Below the pieces are notes generated by a model that was given only the letters and a program-made list of their open reading frames with translations, did not search any database and was not told the origin of the DNA. A stretch of DNA of 64,000 nucleotides from Lentisphaerota bacterium (GTDB lineage Bacteria > Verrucomicrobiota > Lentisphaeria > Victivallales > Victivallaceae), in NCBI GenBank assembly GCA_015061885.1, contig SUVS01000001.1, positions 62,001 to 126,000 of the forward strand, read 5' to 3'. This document shows positions 8,506-16,930 of the stretch, piece by piece. How positions within the stretch are numbered: the stretch's first letter is position 1; each line of letters begins with the position of its first letter. Position numbers and translations under genes: made by a program.

Positions 8506-9366
8506 TTACTTACGCATCCAGGTGGCGGTTATACCGGCGGGCAGTACTCTGCCGGTGGCTTCCGGTATGGTCATTTCCCGGCTTTGGATCGAACCTTTCC
8601 CCAGTACCGATTCCAGCAACCGCTCCAGACCCAGCGGCGTAAATCCCGGTGAGTGACAGCTCAAAGTTACAAAAGCATTGCCGTCTTTTTCCAGAAGATC
8701 GCGGCACATGGCAAGCAGTTCTATGATCTGATCGTCGATTTTCCAGAGCTGACCGGCACTGCCTCTGCCGAAACTCGGCGGGTCAAGAGCGATACCGTTA
8801 TAACGGTTGCCGCGGCGTAACTCCCGCTTACAGAATTTGTTTACATCGTCAACGATCCAGCGTATCCGGTCGGGTACATCATCATTCATGCTCTGATTGA
8901 TCCTGCCCCATTCCACCATGCCGCGGGAGGCATCAAGATGCGATACCAACGCTCCGGCTCTTGCCATTGCCATTGAACCGATGCCCGAATAAGCAAACAG
9001 GTTCATTGTCTTGACATCTTTGCCCAGCGTGGGGATGATCTCTTCAAAAAACTTCCAGTTTTCGTACTGTTCGGCAAAAAATCCCAAATGCCCGAAACTG
9101 GTCGGTTTGATGTGCAGATCAAAGTTGCCCCATCGCATTGACCAGCTTTCCGGCAGAGTGCGGTTGAGAGTTTTCCATTTGCCGTGTCCGGAACTGTCGC
9201 GGATGAATTCGGCATCGGCAGAAAGCCATTGATCTTTCTGCAGCATGGGCGACCAGCAGGCGTTCAACGCCGGCCGGATGAGTTTCCACGGGCCGACCTG
9301 TTCAAGTTTACGGAAATTTCCGGTATCAAGCAGTTGATAATCCAGGACTTTATCTGATTTCTTCAT
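8506..9366 (-). CDS. SAM-dependent methyltransferase, RlmI/RlmK-like
   Basis: A Rossmann-fold class I methyltransferase of about 286 residues. Motif I is MNLFAYSGIGSMAMARAGA with SHLDASRGMVEWGR after it (SAM binding), and motif IV is ALDPPSFGRG, the DPPxF form typical of COG1092-type rRNA cytosine or guanine methyltransferases. There is no PUA domain at the N terminus. The frame runs upstream into nagA, but the ATG at 9366 overlaps the nagA stop as TAATG, so translational coupling is likely. The target, rRNA or other, cannot be set from sequence. Confidence 0.8.
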   Translation of the reverse strand: MKKSDKVLDYQLLDTGNFRKLEQVGPWKLIRPALNACWSPMLQKDQWLSADAEFIRDSSGHGKWKTLNRTLPESWSMRWGNFDLHIKPTSFGHLGFFAEQYENWKFFEEIIPTLGKDVKTMNLFAYSGIGSMAMARAGALVSHLDASRGMVEWGRINQSMNDDVPDRIRWIVDDVNKFCKRELRRGNRYNGIALDPPSFGRGSAGQLWKIDDQIIELLAMCRDLLEKDGNAFVTLSCHSPGFTPLGLERLLESVLGKGSIQSREMTIPEATGRVLPAGITATWMRK

Positions 9367-10595
9367 TATATATTCTCTTGTTCGGATGGTTTCTGAACCG
9401 GTTTTATGTTTTCTGCACAAAAAATGATTTCGCCGCGGCATATTGTCATGAGCAGTTTATTGGTGTGCTGTTCAAAGATCGCCATATCCGCTCGGGTTCC
9501 CGGCCGGAGTATGCCGCGGTCGCTCAAACCCAGCGACAGGGCAGGGTTGTAGTTTACGCTGCCGGCGGCATAAGTTTCGTCGGTATTGGCGTAGTTCATC
9601 AAACTGTGCCAGCCGTCATCGAGCATAGTGGTGGTACCGGCAAGTTTGCCTTCCGGCGTGAGCGAAAAACCTTTTTCCACCACGATCGGCGAATCGCCGA
9701 TAAAGTATCTGCCGTCGGGCATTCCGGATGCCATGATCGCATCGCTGACCGCCACCAGTTTGGTTTCCGGCTTACAACGGCACGCCAGCTCTACCATACG
9801 CGGGTGCAGGTGTTTGCCGTCGATGATAAGTTCAACCGTAACCCGGTCATCGGTCAACGCCACGGCGGTTATTGATATATGCCGCTGTTCCAGCGGGGGC
9901 ATGCCGTTGAACAGATGCGTACAGCAGCGGGCTCCGGCATCAATGGCACGCAAGGTTTCTTCTTCATTGGCTATACTGTGCCCCATGGATGGCTGAATAT
10001 TGGCTTGCAGCAGTAATTCAACAAGTTTATCCGCTCCCGGCAGTTCCGGAGCAAAAGTCACCCTGCGGATCAATCCTTTACCGGCGGCAATCAATTCCTG
10101 CATCAAGACCGGGTCGAACTGCCGGATGGATGATATATCCTGGGCACCTCTTTTTAGAGGATTTATAAAAGGCCCTTCAAGGTGTATTCCCACCGGTTCG
10201 GCTCCGGGCATGGGGGCATTTATCATTTCAGCAAGGGCAGATATTTCATTGAGCATTGTTTCGTGATTCAAACTTACCACGGTCGGTACAAAGGCGGTGA
10301 CTCCACGCGAAGCCAGAAGCCGGCTCATGGATTGAATACTGCCTTCGTTGCGGCTGGCACGGGAGGCATCGAACCCGGCACCGCCGTGAATGTGTGAATC
10401 AATAAAACCGGGCATGATATAAGCATCTGGCAGATCATATACTTCCAGTTCTGCTTCCATATTAAAAGCCGATACCCCGCCGACGGCGAGTATGGAACTG
10501 TCTTCGCAAAGCACAGCACTCTGATCTATCCGTTTCTGCGGCGTCAGGGCGTATCCGGTTTTGTAAAGACGGCGAACGCGGTTTTTCTGTTTCAT
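9366..10595 (-). CDS. nagA: N-acetylglucosamine-6-phosphate deacetylase
   Basis: An amidohydrolase-fold enzyme of about 409 residues that removes acetate from GlcNAc-6-phosphate in amino sugar and murein recycling. Visible are the metal-binding GFIDSHIHGG, HLEGPFINPLKRGAQ (Glu ligand), GHSIANEEETL, THLFNGMPPLEQRH and the catalytic Asp in AVSDAIMASG, followed by LAGTTTML and the C-terminal LSDRGILRPGTRADMAIF. The frame allows a GTG ten codons upstream, but the ATG at 10595 has AGGA at better spacing. No nagB lies beside it. The methyltransferase follows with overlapping stop and start. Confidence 0.93.
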   Translation of the reverse strand: MKQKNRVRRLYKTGYALTPQKRIDQSAVLCEDSSILAVGGVSAFNMEAELEVYDLPDAYIMPGFIDSHIHGGAGFDASRASRNEGSIQSMSRLLASRGVTAFVPTVVSLNHETMLNEISALAEMINAPMPGAEPVGIHLEGPFINPLKRGAQDISSIRQFDPVLMQELIAAGKGLIRRVTFAPELPGADKLVELLLQANIQPSMGHSIANEEETLRAIDAGARCCTHLFNGMPPLEQRHISITAVALTDDRVTVELIIDGKHLHPRMVELACRCKPETKLVAVSDAIMASGMPDGRYFIGDSPIVVEKGFSLTPEGKLAGTTTMLDDGWHSLMNYANTDETYAAGSVNYNPALSLGLSDRGILRPGTRADMAIFEQHTNKLLMTICRGEIIFCAENIKPVQKPSEQENI

Positions 10596-11190
10596 AAACC
10601 AATATCCTGAAAATTTATTTGACACGGGCGGGATCCGGCAGTATCTTTAAACAACGCTTTTGCCGCCTCTTGTTTTATTGCACTATAATGTAATACATCA
10701 AAGCCAAAAAAGCAAGGCACTTTCGGGTCTTGACGGAAATTTTTCCTATATATACCCATATTCGTAAAATGTCAAGTCCCGAAACAATAAAAATTTCAAC
10801 TTTTTTTCTTGAAAACTTTTCAATTTTGATTTGAAATATTGACAAAGTGGGAGTAAATTGTTAATTGTTCGCCGCAAGCGAAAGTGAGTCGGGGTTGTTA
10901 ATAACTTGTTAATAACTTGTGTGCTGTTTTGCCTGATTTGTTGTAAGTTGCGATTGTATTGCAGGGTTTTGACTTTTTACAGCAAAAAAAGATGCTGAAG
11001 CACTCGCCTGAAACCGGAAGGTTGGGGCTTTTTGAGGCTGTTTGAGCGTAAAAAAGCTGTAACTTGTTGTTGGATGTAGAGTTGCCGGGGAGGGGCGGAG
11101 CAAGTGCATAAAACGGGTATAAAAAGCTGTAAGTAGCACACGCACGCATGATTAACAACGACTTGTGAACAACTTGGGCGGTCTGTGAAA
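10596..11190. other. Candidate replication origin (oriC) next to dnaA
   Basis: This non-coding region holds a very AT-rich tract (about 10760-10860) followed by repeats. TTGTTAAT occurs at 10858, 10895 and 10906 on the plus strand and at 11158-11151 on the minus strand, and TTGTGAACAAC is at 11163-11173. The 10895 and 10906 copies are a perfect 11-bp tandem repeat. Their core TGTTAATAA matches 7 of 9 bases of the reverse complement of the E. coli DnaA box. A 12-bp direct repeat AAAAAGCTGTAA occurs at 11051 and 11121. I see no convincing gene here. Origin function is inferred from position beside dnaA and composition. Confidence 0.5.
10895..10916 (+). repeat. Tandem 11-bp repeat, possible DnaA boxes
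   Basis: Two perfect head-to-tail copies of TTGTTAATAAC (10895-10905 and 10906-10916). Related single copies lie at 10858-10868, 11148-11158 (minus) and 11163-11173. They resemble degenerate DnaA boxes. Confidence 0.6.
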
Positions 11191-11218
11191 CTGAAAAGTA
11201 TTGAATAATGTGTATATA
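11191..11218 (+). promoter_or_regulatory. Probable dnaA promoter
   Basis: CTGAAA (11191-11196), a 16-bp spacer and TATATA (11213-11218) preceded by TG stand 60 bp before the dnaA ATG. The DnaA-box-like TTGTGAACAAC at 11163-11173 lies just upstream, so autoregulation by DnaA is possible. Confidence 0.45.
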
Positions 11219-11277
11219 AGTTAAAATGCTGTTTCCGGCGTGATGCACGGAAATGCATGGAAAAATCAAGGAAAAAA

Positions 11278-12663
11278 ATGTCTAACGGAGAACAATTAGC
11301 GGCAGAATTGTGGAAGATAGCCACAGAACGGTTGCGTACTATGGTGCCGGATAACATCTATAAGCAGTGGTTTCTCAATATGCAGCCTCTGCGGTTGGAT
11401 GGAGCCTGTCTGGTGCTTGGCGTTGCCGATGACTTTTTTGCCGAATGGGTGGAAAGGTCATATTCAACACAGATCGCCGAGGCTTTGAGCAATATTGCCG
11501 GACATGATTATGGGCATAAGTTTGAAGAGGGGTTTGCTCCGCAAATTCCAAGCGAACCGGTTGAACAGGTAAAAGCCGAAGAGGATAAAGCCGTCGATAC
11601 GATGCCGGAAACTTTAAGCAATATAAGCACTCCGGCTAAAAGCAACAGAGTTTACTCAAGTTACACTTTCGATAACTTTGTAGTGGGCGAAGAAAACCGC
11701 TATGCCTATACTGCTGCCCGCACCGCCGCAGAAAAGCCGGGGTTGTTCAACCCGCTTTATATTTACGGTAATACCGGTATCGGCAAAACCCATCTGTTGC
11801 ACGCGGTGGCTCATGAAGTGCAGAAAAATAATCCGAATATGGTTGTGCGTTACGCTACCTGCGAAGAAATATTGAATTGCTTTGTTGAGTCGCTCAAAAG
11901 TCATCAGTACGGTTCGTTCCGTTCGCAGCTGCGTGATGTTGATATGCTCCTGGTGGACGATATTCATGTTCTGGGCAGCAAGGGGCAGCTGCAGGAACAG
12001 TTCTTTAACGCCTTTAATGCTCTTTACTCTGAAGGCAAGCAGATCATTCTTACTTCGGATAAACGCCCGTCGGAAATATCCGGGTTGGAAGCCCGTCTTA
12101 TTTCCCGTTTTGAACAGGGGGTCACGACCGAAATTTATGCTCCGGGGCTGGAAGTGCGTATAGCTATTCTCCGTGGTATGCAGCAGAATTTTATGATGCG
12201 TTTCGATGATGAGATCCTGGAATTTATTGCATCGCGGATCTCCAGTAATGTCCGCCGTTTGCAAGGGGCTTTGATGCAGTTGCTGACCAGAGTGTCGCTG
12301 GATCAGGATATGCCTATAACTATTGAACGCGTGGAGTACATACTCCATTCTGTTTTTGAAGAAGAATTTACTTCGCAGCAGATCACGGTCGATGATATTC
12401 AAAAGAAAGTTGCGGAATATTTCAATTTGCGGGTCAGCGATCTTTTGAGCAATAAGCGGCCCAAGAGTATTGCGGAGCCCAGAATGGTTGCCATGTATCT
12501 GGCACGCAAATTAACTGACAGCAGTTTCCCGCAAATCGGCAGTGCCTTCGGCCGTAATCATGCCACGATCATGAATGCGTGGACAAAAGTTCCTGAACTG
12601 TGTGCCAAAGATGAGGAATTACGCCGGGCGGTTTCATTGCTGGAGCGGCAGTTGAAAAGCTGA
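11278..12663 (+). CDS. dnaA: Chromosomal replication initiator DnaA, divergent
   Basis: About 461 residues with the four DnaA domains: N-terminal interaction domain, short linker, AAA+ domain with Walker A GNTGIGKT and Walker B LLVDDIH, the sensor/finger region RLISRFEQG, and the C-terminal helix-turn-helix. I prefer the ATG at 11278 because AAGGA stands 7 nt before it. The ATG at 11257 has only a weak site. The C-terminal signature is unusual: where most DnaA proteins have FGGRDHTTV, this one reads FGRNHATI, one residue shorter, with Asp to Asn and Thr to Ala in the base-reading motif. The KR region of the basic loop is kept. A strong terminator follows, so the gene is transcribed alone. Confidence 0.93.
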   Translation: MSNGEQLAAELWKIATERLRTMVPDNIYKQWFLNMQPLRLDGACLVLGVADDFFAEWVERSYSTQIAEALSNIAGHDYGHKFEEGFAPQIPSEPVEQVKAEEDKAVDTMPETLSNISTPAKSNRVYSSYTFDNFVVGEENRYAYTAARTAAEKPGLFNPLYIYGNTGIGKTHLLHAVAHEVQKNNPNMVVRYATCEEILNCFVESLKSHQYGSFRSQLRDVDMLLVDDIHVLGSKGQLQEQFFNAFNALYSEGKQIILTSDKRPSEISGLEARLISRFEQGVTTEIYAPGLEVRIAILRGMQQNFMMRFDDEILEFIASRISSNVRRLQGALMQLLTRVSLDQDMPITIERVEYILHSVFEEEFTSQQITVDDIQKKVAEYFNLRVSDLLSNKRPKSIAEPRMVAMYLARKLTDSSFPQIGSAFGRNHATIMNAWTKVPELCAKDEELRRAVSLLERQLKS

Positions 12664-12691
12664 ATTTACCTCCATAGATCGTTTTTATTGT

Positions 12692-12727
12692 TGCGGAATG
12701 CTGTTAAGGTTTTCCGCATTTTTTTTT
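12692..12727 (+). terminator. Intrinsic terminator of dnaA
   Basis: Perfect 7-bp stem TGCGGAA (12692-12698) and TTCCGCA (12712-12718), 13-nt loop, then a run of nine T. Confidence 0.8.
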
Positions 12728-12864
12728 GTTTTTATTGAAAAAAATGTGACTTACTGGTCATTTAGCGACTTGCAAAAAGCGAAAACTGTGGTAAATTACT
12801 TTAATGAATAAACTTTTTTGCGTGTTATAATAATTTTATATCTAATATAGGAAAAAAATTATAA

Positions 12865-14565
12865 ATGAAGCACTCTTATTTGCGTTGGCTGCCGGCTGTC
12901 GCCTGTTGCGGGTTGCTGGCTGTAAGTGCCACGGGTTGTTCCAAGGGCTACACCCCACCGGCAGGAGATTTTAAATTCGACAGTTTCAGTGAACGGGAAC
13001 GCTCCAAGGCAGATAATATTCTGCAATCTGTCAAGACTCTGACTTTGGAAGATGCCCAGAAGATCGCATTGCTGAACAATCCGAATTATGTAGCGGCGTA
13101 TCACTCGGTAAATGCGGCAAAGATGCGTTATTACCAATCCTTTGCTTCCTATTCGCCGACAATTTCTATGAGTGCCGGCTGGAGTGGCGGTATTACTGAT
13201 TATATGTCCCAGCAGGGGTCTGCTGCTCACCGTACCAGCAATCCCAATCAGGATTACAGCAGCCGTTTTTCCGGCGGGGTGTCTGCAAGTTTGCTGTTGT
13301 TCGATGGTTTGAGCCGCGAGTTCGGTATTATGGCTGCCAAGCACAATTACTCCAGTGTAGTAGCTCTTAACGAAAATGCCCGCCGTCAGCTGTTATTAGC
13401 TGTGGCACAGGCTTACTACGATATATTGCTGGCGAATGAAAACCGGCGTATTGCGTTGGAAGATATGAGCTTTCAGCTTAAAAACCTCCGGGAAACTGAA
13501 ATCAAACATCAGTACGGTGCGGTGCCGCTGTCAGATGTGCTGAACTTCCAGATCCAGGTGAATCAGGCTGACTCCAACCGTTTGACAGCCGAGTACAACT
13601 ATTCGACTGCTCTTTACACTCTGGCAGCTTTGATGGGGTATCCGGAAGGGACTATTCCGGATACGATCAAGTTCCCCGAAATCAAATACGAAAGCGAATC
13701 ACTGCTGTTGAGTGTTGATACTTATCTGGATATGGCTCTCGCCAATCGTCCTGACCTTAAAAGCTACCGCGAACAGCTTAAGATCAGCGAATATCAGCTC
13801 TATCAGACCTACAGTGCTTTTTCGCCGGTGATCCGTGCCAGTGCATCATACTCCCTGACCGGCAGTAAAGATATTTATCACGGCAGAAACGGCGGTTACA
13901 GCCGCAGTATTGATACGCAGGATTTAAATTACGGCGTGTCGGCTGAATGGGTGATCTTCAACGGGTTCCAGCGTTACAATGCCACCCGTGAAGCCAAAGC
14001 CAATTTGGCGATCGCTGAATTTTCCGTGGCCCAGGCATGGTTGTCTGTGGTCAATGATGTGCGTACAGCGTATGCCAATTACGATGTGAATATCAAACAG
14101 GCGAATCTCTACTTTGCGATCCGCAAACTGGTTTTTGAACAGCGTGATCTTGTGCAGGCCGAATACGATGCCGGTCAGGCGGAAATCGTGCGTTTGAACG
14201 AAGCTCAAAGAAATGTGGTTTCGGCTGAAGGTACTCTGGTTCAGGCTCTTGCCAATGTGCAGAAGGCACGGGCACAGCTTGAAGCCGCTGCTAATGTAAA
14301 TAATCTTGGCCGCGGTTTTGAAGGCGTCAGCGGAGCTTCTGTAACTTTGGAAGTGCTTGCCAAACAGGGAATGCAGGACAATGTAAACGGTACTGCCGAT
14401 CAGGATGAAGTCAACCGCTATCTGGCTATTGCGGCAACTGAAGCTGCCGAAGAAGCCGATAAAGAAGAGGCTCAAGATATAAAAGAGGATGCTGACAGAA
14501 AAGCTGTTCCGCAATCTGAATTGCAGAAAAAGGAAGAGTTTGTCGGACCTCAACCGAAAAAATAA
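12865..14565 (+). CDS. TolC-family outer-membrane efflux lipoprotein
   Basis: A 566-residue outer-membrane channel protein of the OEP family. The N terminus is a lipoprotein signal ending in the lipobox SATGC. Two OEP repeats follow: the first around LTLEDAQKIALLNNPNYVAA, the second after about residue 290 with MALANRPDLKSYREQ. Both have long alternating helical stretches such as QAYYDILLANENRRIALED. The last 60 residues are an acidic/basic low-complexity tail (AAEEADKEEAQD) not needed for the barrel. TAGGA precedes the ATG and a TATAAT lies at 12826-12831. No matching membrane-fusion or pump gene lies nearby, so the substrate is unknown. Confidence 0.88.
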   Translation: MKHSYLRWLPAVACCGLLAVSATGCSKGYTPPAGDFKFDSFSERERSKADNILQSVKTLTLEDAQKIALLNNPNYVAAYHSVNAAKMRYYQSFASYSPTISMSAGWSGGITDYMSQQGSAAHRTSNPNQDYSSRFSGGVSASLLLFDGLSREFGIMAAKHNYSSVVALNENARRQLLLAVAQAYYDILLANENRRIALEDMSFQLKNLRETEIKHQYGAVPLSDVLNFQIQVNQADSNRLTAEYNYSTALYTLAALMGYPEGTIPDTIKFPEIKYESESLLLSVDTYLDMALANRPDLKSYREQLKISEYQLYQTYSAFSPVIRASASYSLTGSKDIYHGRNGGYSRSIDTQDLNYGVSAEWVIFNGFQRYNATREAKANLAIAEFSVAQAWLSVVNDVRTAYANYDVNIKQANLYFAIRKLVFEQRDLVQAEYDAGQAEIVRLNEAQRNVVSAEGTLVQALANVQKARAQLEAAANVNNLGRGFEGVSGASVTLEVLAKQGMQDNVNGTADQDEVNRYLAIAATEAAEEADKEEAQDIKEDADRKAVPQSELQKKEEFVGPQPKK

Positions 14566-14684
14566 AAACATCATATCCAGCCGGAACTTGTCCGGCGGAG
14601 CAGTAAGATGAGTGCAATGCTCTCCGGGAATCGCCAGATATACCGGAGGGCTGATTGCGTGTCAGGATACCGGAGTTGTTATAA

Positions 14685-15278
14685 ATGGGATTTGTCAAAC
14701 GCAAAAAATATATGCTTCAAACTTACGGTAACGGCAGTTTGAAGAAAGAGTCGGAAAAAGTAACTGTTTTTGACCGCGAACTTACCGAACTTGCCCGCAC
14801 GATGACCCGTGCCATGCATGAGCTTAACGGTATTGGTTTGGCGGCAGTGCAGATCGGAGTACATAAGCGTTTGATCGTCTTGGATATAGCTCAAAGCAGT
14901 ATGGGTAATCCGCCCACTCCCGGCGAATTGCAGCTACTGCCGCAAATGCCGCTGGCTCTGGTGAATCCGGAAATAACAGAGTTTGGCAGTGAAATCGAAC
15001 CGTACGACGAAGGCTGCCTGTCGGTGCCGGAGATTTATGCCGAAGTGATGCGTCCGCGTCTGATAAAGGTAAAGGCTCAAGACCTTTCCGGTCAGAGTAT
15101 TGAGTTTGAGTGCGGCGGTTTGCTTGCCAGATGTATTCAGCACGAAGTCGATCATTTGGATGGATACGTATTTATTGACCGTTTGACCGATGAGGTAAAA
15201 GCAACGGTCGCCGATGAGCTTGCCGCATTGGAACGCAGAGGTAAAAGATTTAATTTTCAGCGGGAAATCAAGGCATGA
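14685..15278 (+). CDS. def: Peptide deformylase
   Basis: A 197-residue metalloenzyme that removes the formyl group from nascent N-terminal methionine. All three family motifs are present: GIGLAAVQIG, EGCLSVPE (metal Cys) and QHEVDHLDG (HExxH). The C-terminal tail is slightly longer than in E. coli. The ATG at 14685 has GGAG upstream; a second ATG lies 27 nt further in. It overlaps the next gene by 4 bp (ATGA). The 119-bp gap before it contains a GC-rich hairpin (14580-14596) without a T-run. Confidence 0.95.
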   Translation: MGFVKRKKYMLQTYGNGSLKKESEKVTVFDRELTELARTMTRAMHELNGIGLAAVQIGVHKRLIVLDIAQSSMGNPPTPGELQLLPQMPLALVNPEITEFGSEIEPYDEGCLSVPEIYAEVMRPRLIKVKAQDLSGQSIEFECGGLLARCIQHEVDHLDGYVFIDRLTDEVKATVADELAALERRGKRFNFQREIKA

Positions 15279-16180
15279 AAACAAATTTTTTCCGGGCGTT
15301 ATACGGTACATGTGCCGGTTTGGCGGTTTTTGACCGCTTGAGAAATCAGAGCTTTGCCCGGGCGTGTGGGCATTTACTGCTGATGTCGGTTATTTCGGCA
15401 ATAATAATCGGTGTCGGTTTTTACCCGGCACTGAAACTCTCGATACATAAATCGCTGGCCGCTGTGGTGGAAAATTGTCAAGGTATTCTCTGCTCAAAAA
15501 CTGGGATCCAGCCGGTGCTGGAGCCGGAAAGAAGCCGCTATTTTATGCTGCATAACAATATGAGTGTAACCTATCTGGCGGATAATAACGGTGGGTTGCC
15601 GGAAGCGTTTGGTAAAGATTGCGATATGGGAATCCTCTGGAAACGCGATGGCAGATTTGTGCTGTGGCAAGCATTGGATGGCGGTAAATACAGCGTTGTT
15701 TCGCCATTCAATCCGCTGGGCAGAATGGATAATATGGTGGTTTACGGCAAAGATTCATTGCTTGCTGAATTGAATAAAATACAATCGGTTCGGCTGGATT
15801 TGAAAGCCGGTGAAAGTGAAACTCTTACGCCGGAAAAACTGACCGCATTGACCGACTTGGCGATCATGGTCGGAGTCGGCGTATTGCTTTTGCGAAAAAC
15901 TTTGCTGGAAGTAATAATATATATAGGTATGTTTGCGGGGGTAACGCTGTTGATGAATATCGGGCGTCCGCATCGGTTGCCATTCAAAGAATTGATCGTG
16001 TTAGCAATTTATGCCGGTTTTCCTCCCATGCTTATCGGAAGTGTTGCCGAAGCATTGGAGCTGCCGTATTTGAGCTTCAATATGATATATGTATTAGGTA
16101 TGACTTTTTATCTGATCGTTATTATGAACCGTTTGGAGCGGCTCCGGCAGGAACAGCAATGGCGTGAAGAGGGAGTGTGA
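15275..16180 (+). CDS. Multi-pass membrane protein, DUF1189-like
   Basis: A 301-residue integral membrane protein. One helix lies near residues 30-50 (LLLMSVISAIIIGVGFY), then a periplasmic-size domain of about 130 residues, then four closely spaced helices at the C terminus ending with a basic tail (RLERLRQEQQW). Hydrophobic N-terminal helix, extracytoplasmic domain and C-terminal helix bundle resemble DUF1189 proteins, but this match is tentative. It is translationally coupled to def (ATGA overlap), and the Cdc123-like gene follows 6 bp later. Function unknown. Confidence 0.6.
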   Translation: MKTNFFRALYGTCAGLAVFDRLRNQSFARACGHLLLMSVISAIIIGVGFYPALKLSIHKSLAAVVENCQGILCSKTGIQPVLEPERSRYFMLHNNMSVTYLADNNGGLPEAFGKDCDMGILWKRDGRFVLWQALDGGKYSVVSPFNPLGRMDNMVVYGKDSLLAELNKIQSVRLDLKAGESETLTPEKLTALTDLAIMVGVGVLLLRKTLLEVIIYIGMFAGVTLLMNIGRPHRLPFKELIVLAIYAGFPPMLIGSVAEALELPYLSFNMIYVLGMTFYLIVIMNRLERLRQEQQWREEGV

Positions 16181-16186
16181 AAATAT

Positions 16187-16909
16187 ATGCAGAAAGATGA
16201 TTTTTGCCGGATCGTGAATTGGTATCCGGTTCTGGGTGAACACAGTATGCCGACAGTTTTTTTGAAGCTGACCGGTGATGATGTAAAACTGCTGACAGAC
16301 GGCATCGGCAATGGCGAAGCAACCCAATCAGTGATTGCCCGGTTGAAGAATGTAATGCGTGGTGGAGCGTTGGATAACTACTTTATTTCCAGTGATTTGT
16401 GCTCTCCTACGGATACGGAGCGTTTTGAAGCCAAACGCGGTGCAGTCCATTCTGCTGAAAGTGCGTGGTATTTTCTTGCAAACTCTGCCAAAGTCCGGCA
16501 GGCGGCAACTGACGGCAAGGTGGAATATCTGGCGATAAAGCCTTTTGTGCGTATAGACCGTACCCGCGAATTCCGGTTGTTTGTGCAAGATGGCGAATTG
16601 CGTGCAATGAGTCAGTATAATCTGGTGCGTCATTTCCGGCGTTTGGAAGGTATAAAGGAAAATTTGTACGCGGCTGTTTGCAAATGGTTTGAACAGATAA
16701 AAAATAATCTGCCGGTCAAAGATGTGGTGATAGATATTTTTCTGGAAAGCGATGACCAGACGGTGAAAATCATTGATTTGAATTGCTGGGGCGAACCGAC
16801 CGACCCGTTGCTGCTGCGTACTTTCGATCAGGACTGGAGTGCGGTCAATGGAATAAAATTGATGTTGCCGCCCACAAAAATATCCGGCGATGTGGCTGTA
16901 AGTTTTTAA
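16187..16909 (+). CDS. Cdc123/D123-like protein (ATP-grasp-like fold)
   Basis: A 240-residue protein with the order of motifs of the D123 family. FISSDLCSPTD (about 66-76) resembles the SPKD segment, AIKPFVRIDRTREFRLFVQDGELRAMSQYN (about 116-145) contains the invariant EFR and SQ, and VIDIFL with KIIDLNCWGEPTDPLLL (about 181-210) carries the D, DxN and GExTD metal/nucleotide residues. Eukaryotic Cdc123 promotes assembly of the eIF2 complex. Bacteria lack eIF2, so the client here is unknown. It lies between a def/DUF1189-like pair and kdtA in a colinear set. AlphaFold-style modelling would test the ATP-grasp fold. Confidence 0.65.
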   Translation: MQKDDFCRIVNWYPVLGEHSMPTVFLKLTGDDVKLLTDGIGNGEATQSVIARLKNVMRGGALDNYFISSDLCSPTDTERFEAKRGAVHSAESAWYFLANSAKVRQAATDGKVEYLAIKPFVRIDRTREFRLFVQDGELRAMSQYNLVRHFRRLEGIKENLYAAVCKWFEQIKNNLPVKDVVIDIFLESDDQTVKIIDLNCWGEPTDPLLLRTFDQDWSAVNGIKLMLPPTKISGDVAVSF

Positions 16910-16930
16910 GAAGGTTTTTCGGGGTTTTTA

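Noticed and set aside
10626-11256. Several minus-strand frames of 80-125 codons upstream of dnaA
   Set aside because: They overlap each other, lack ribosome sites and lie in repeat-rich DNA better explained as an origin and promoter region.
14580-14596. Hairpin GCCGGA/TCCGGC after the TolC-like gene
   Set aside because: A 6-bp stem with a 5-nt loop but no T-run; it cannot be called a terminator with confidence.
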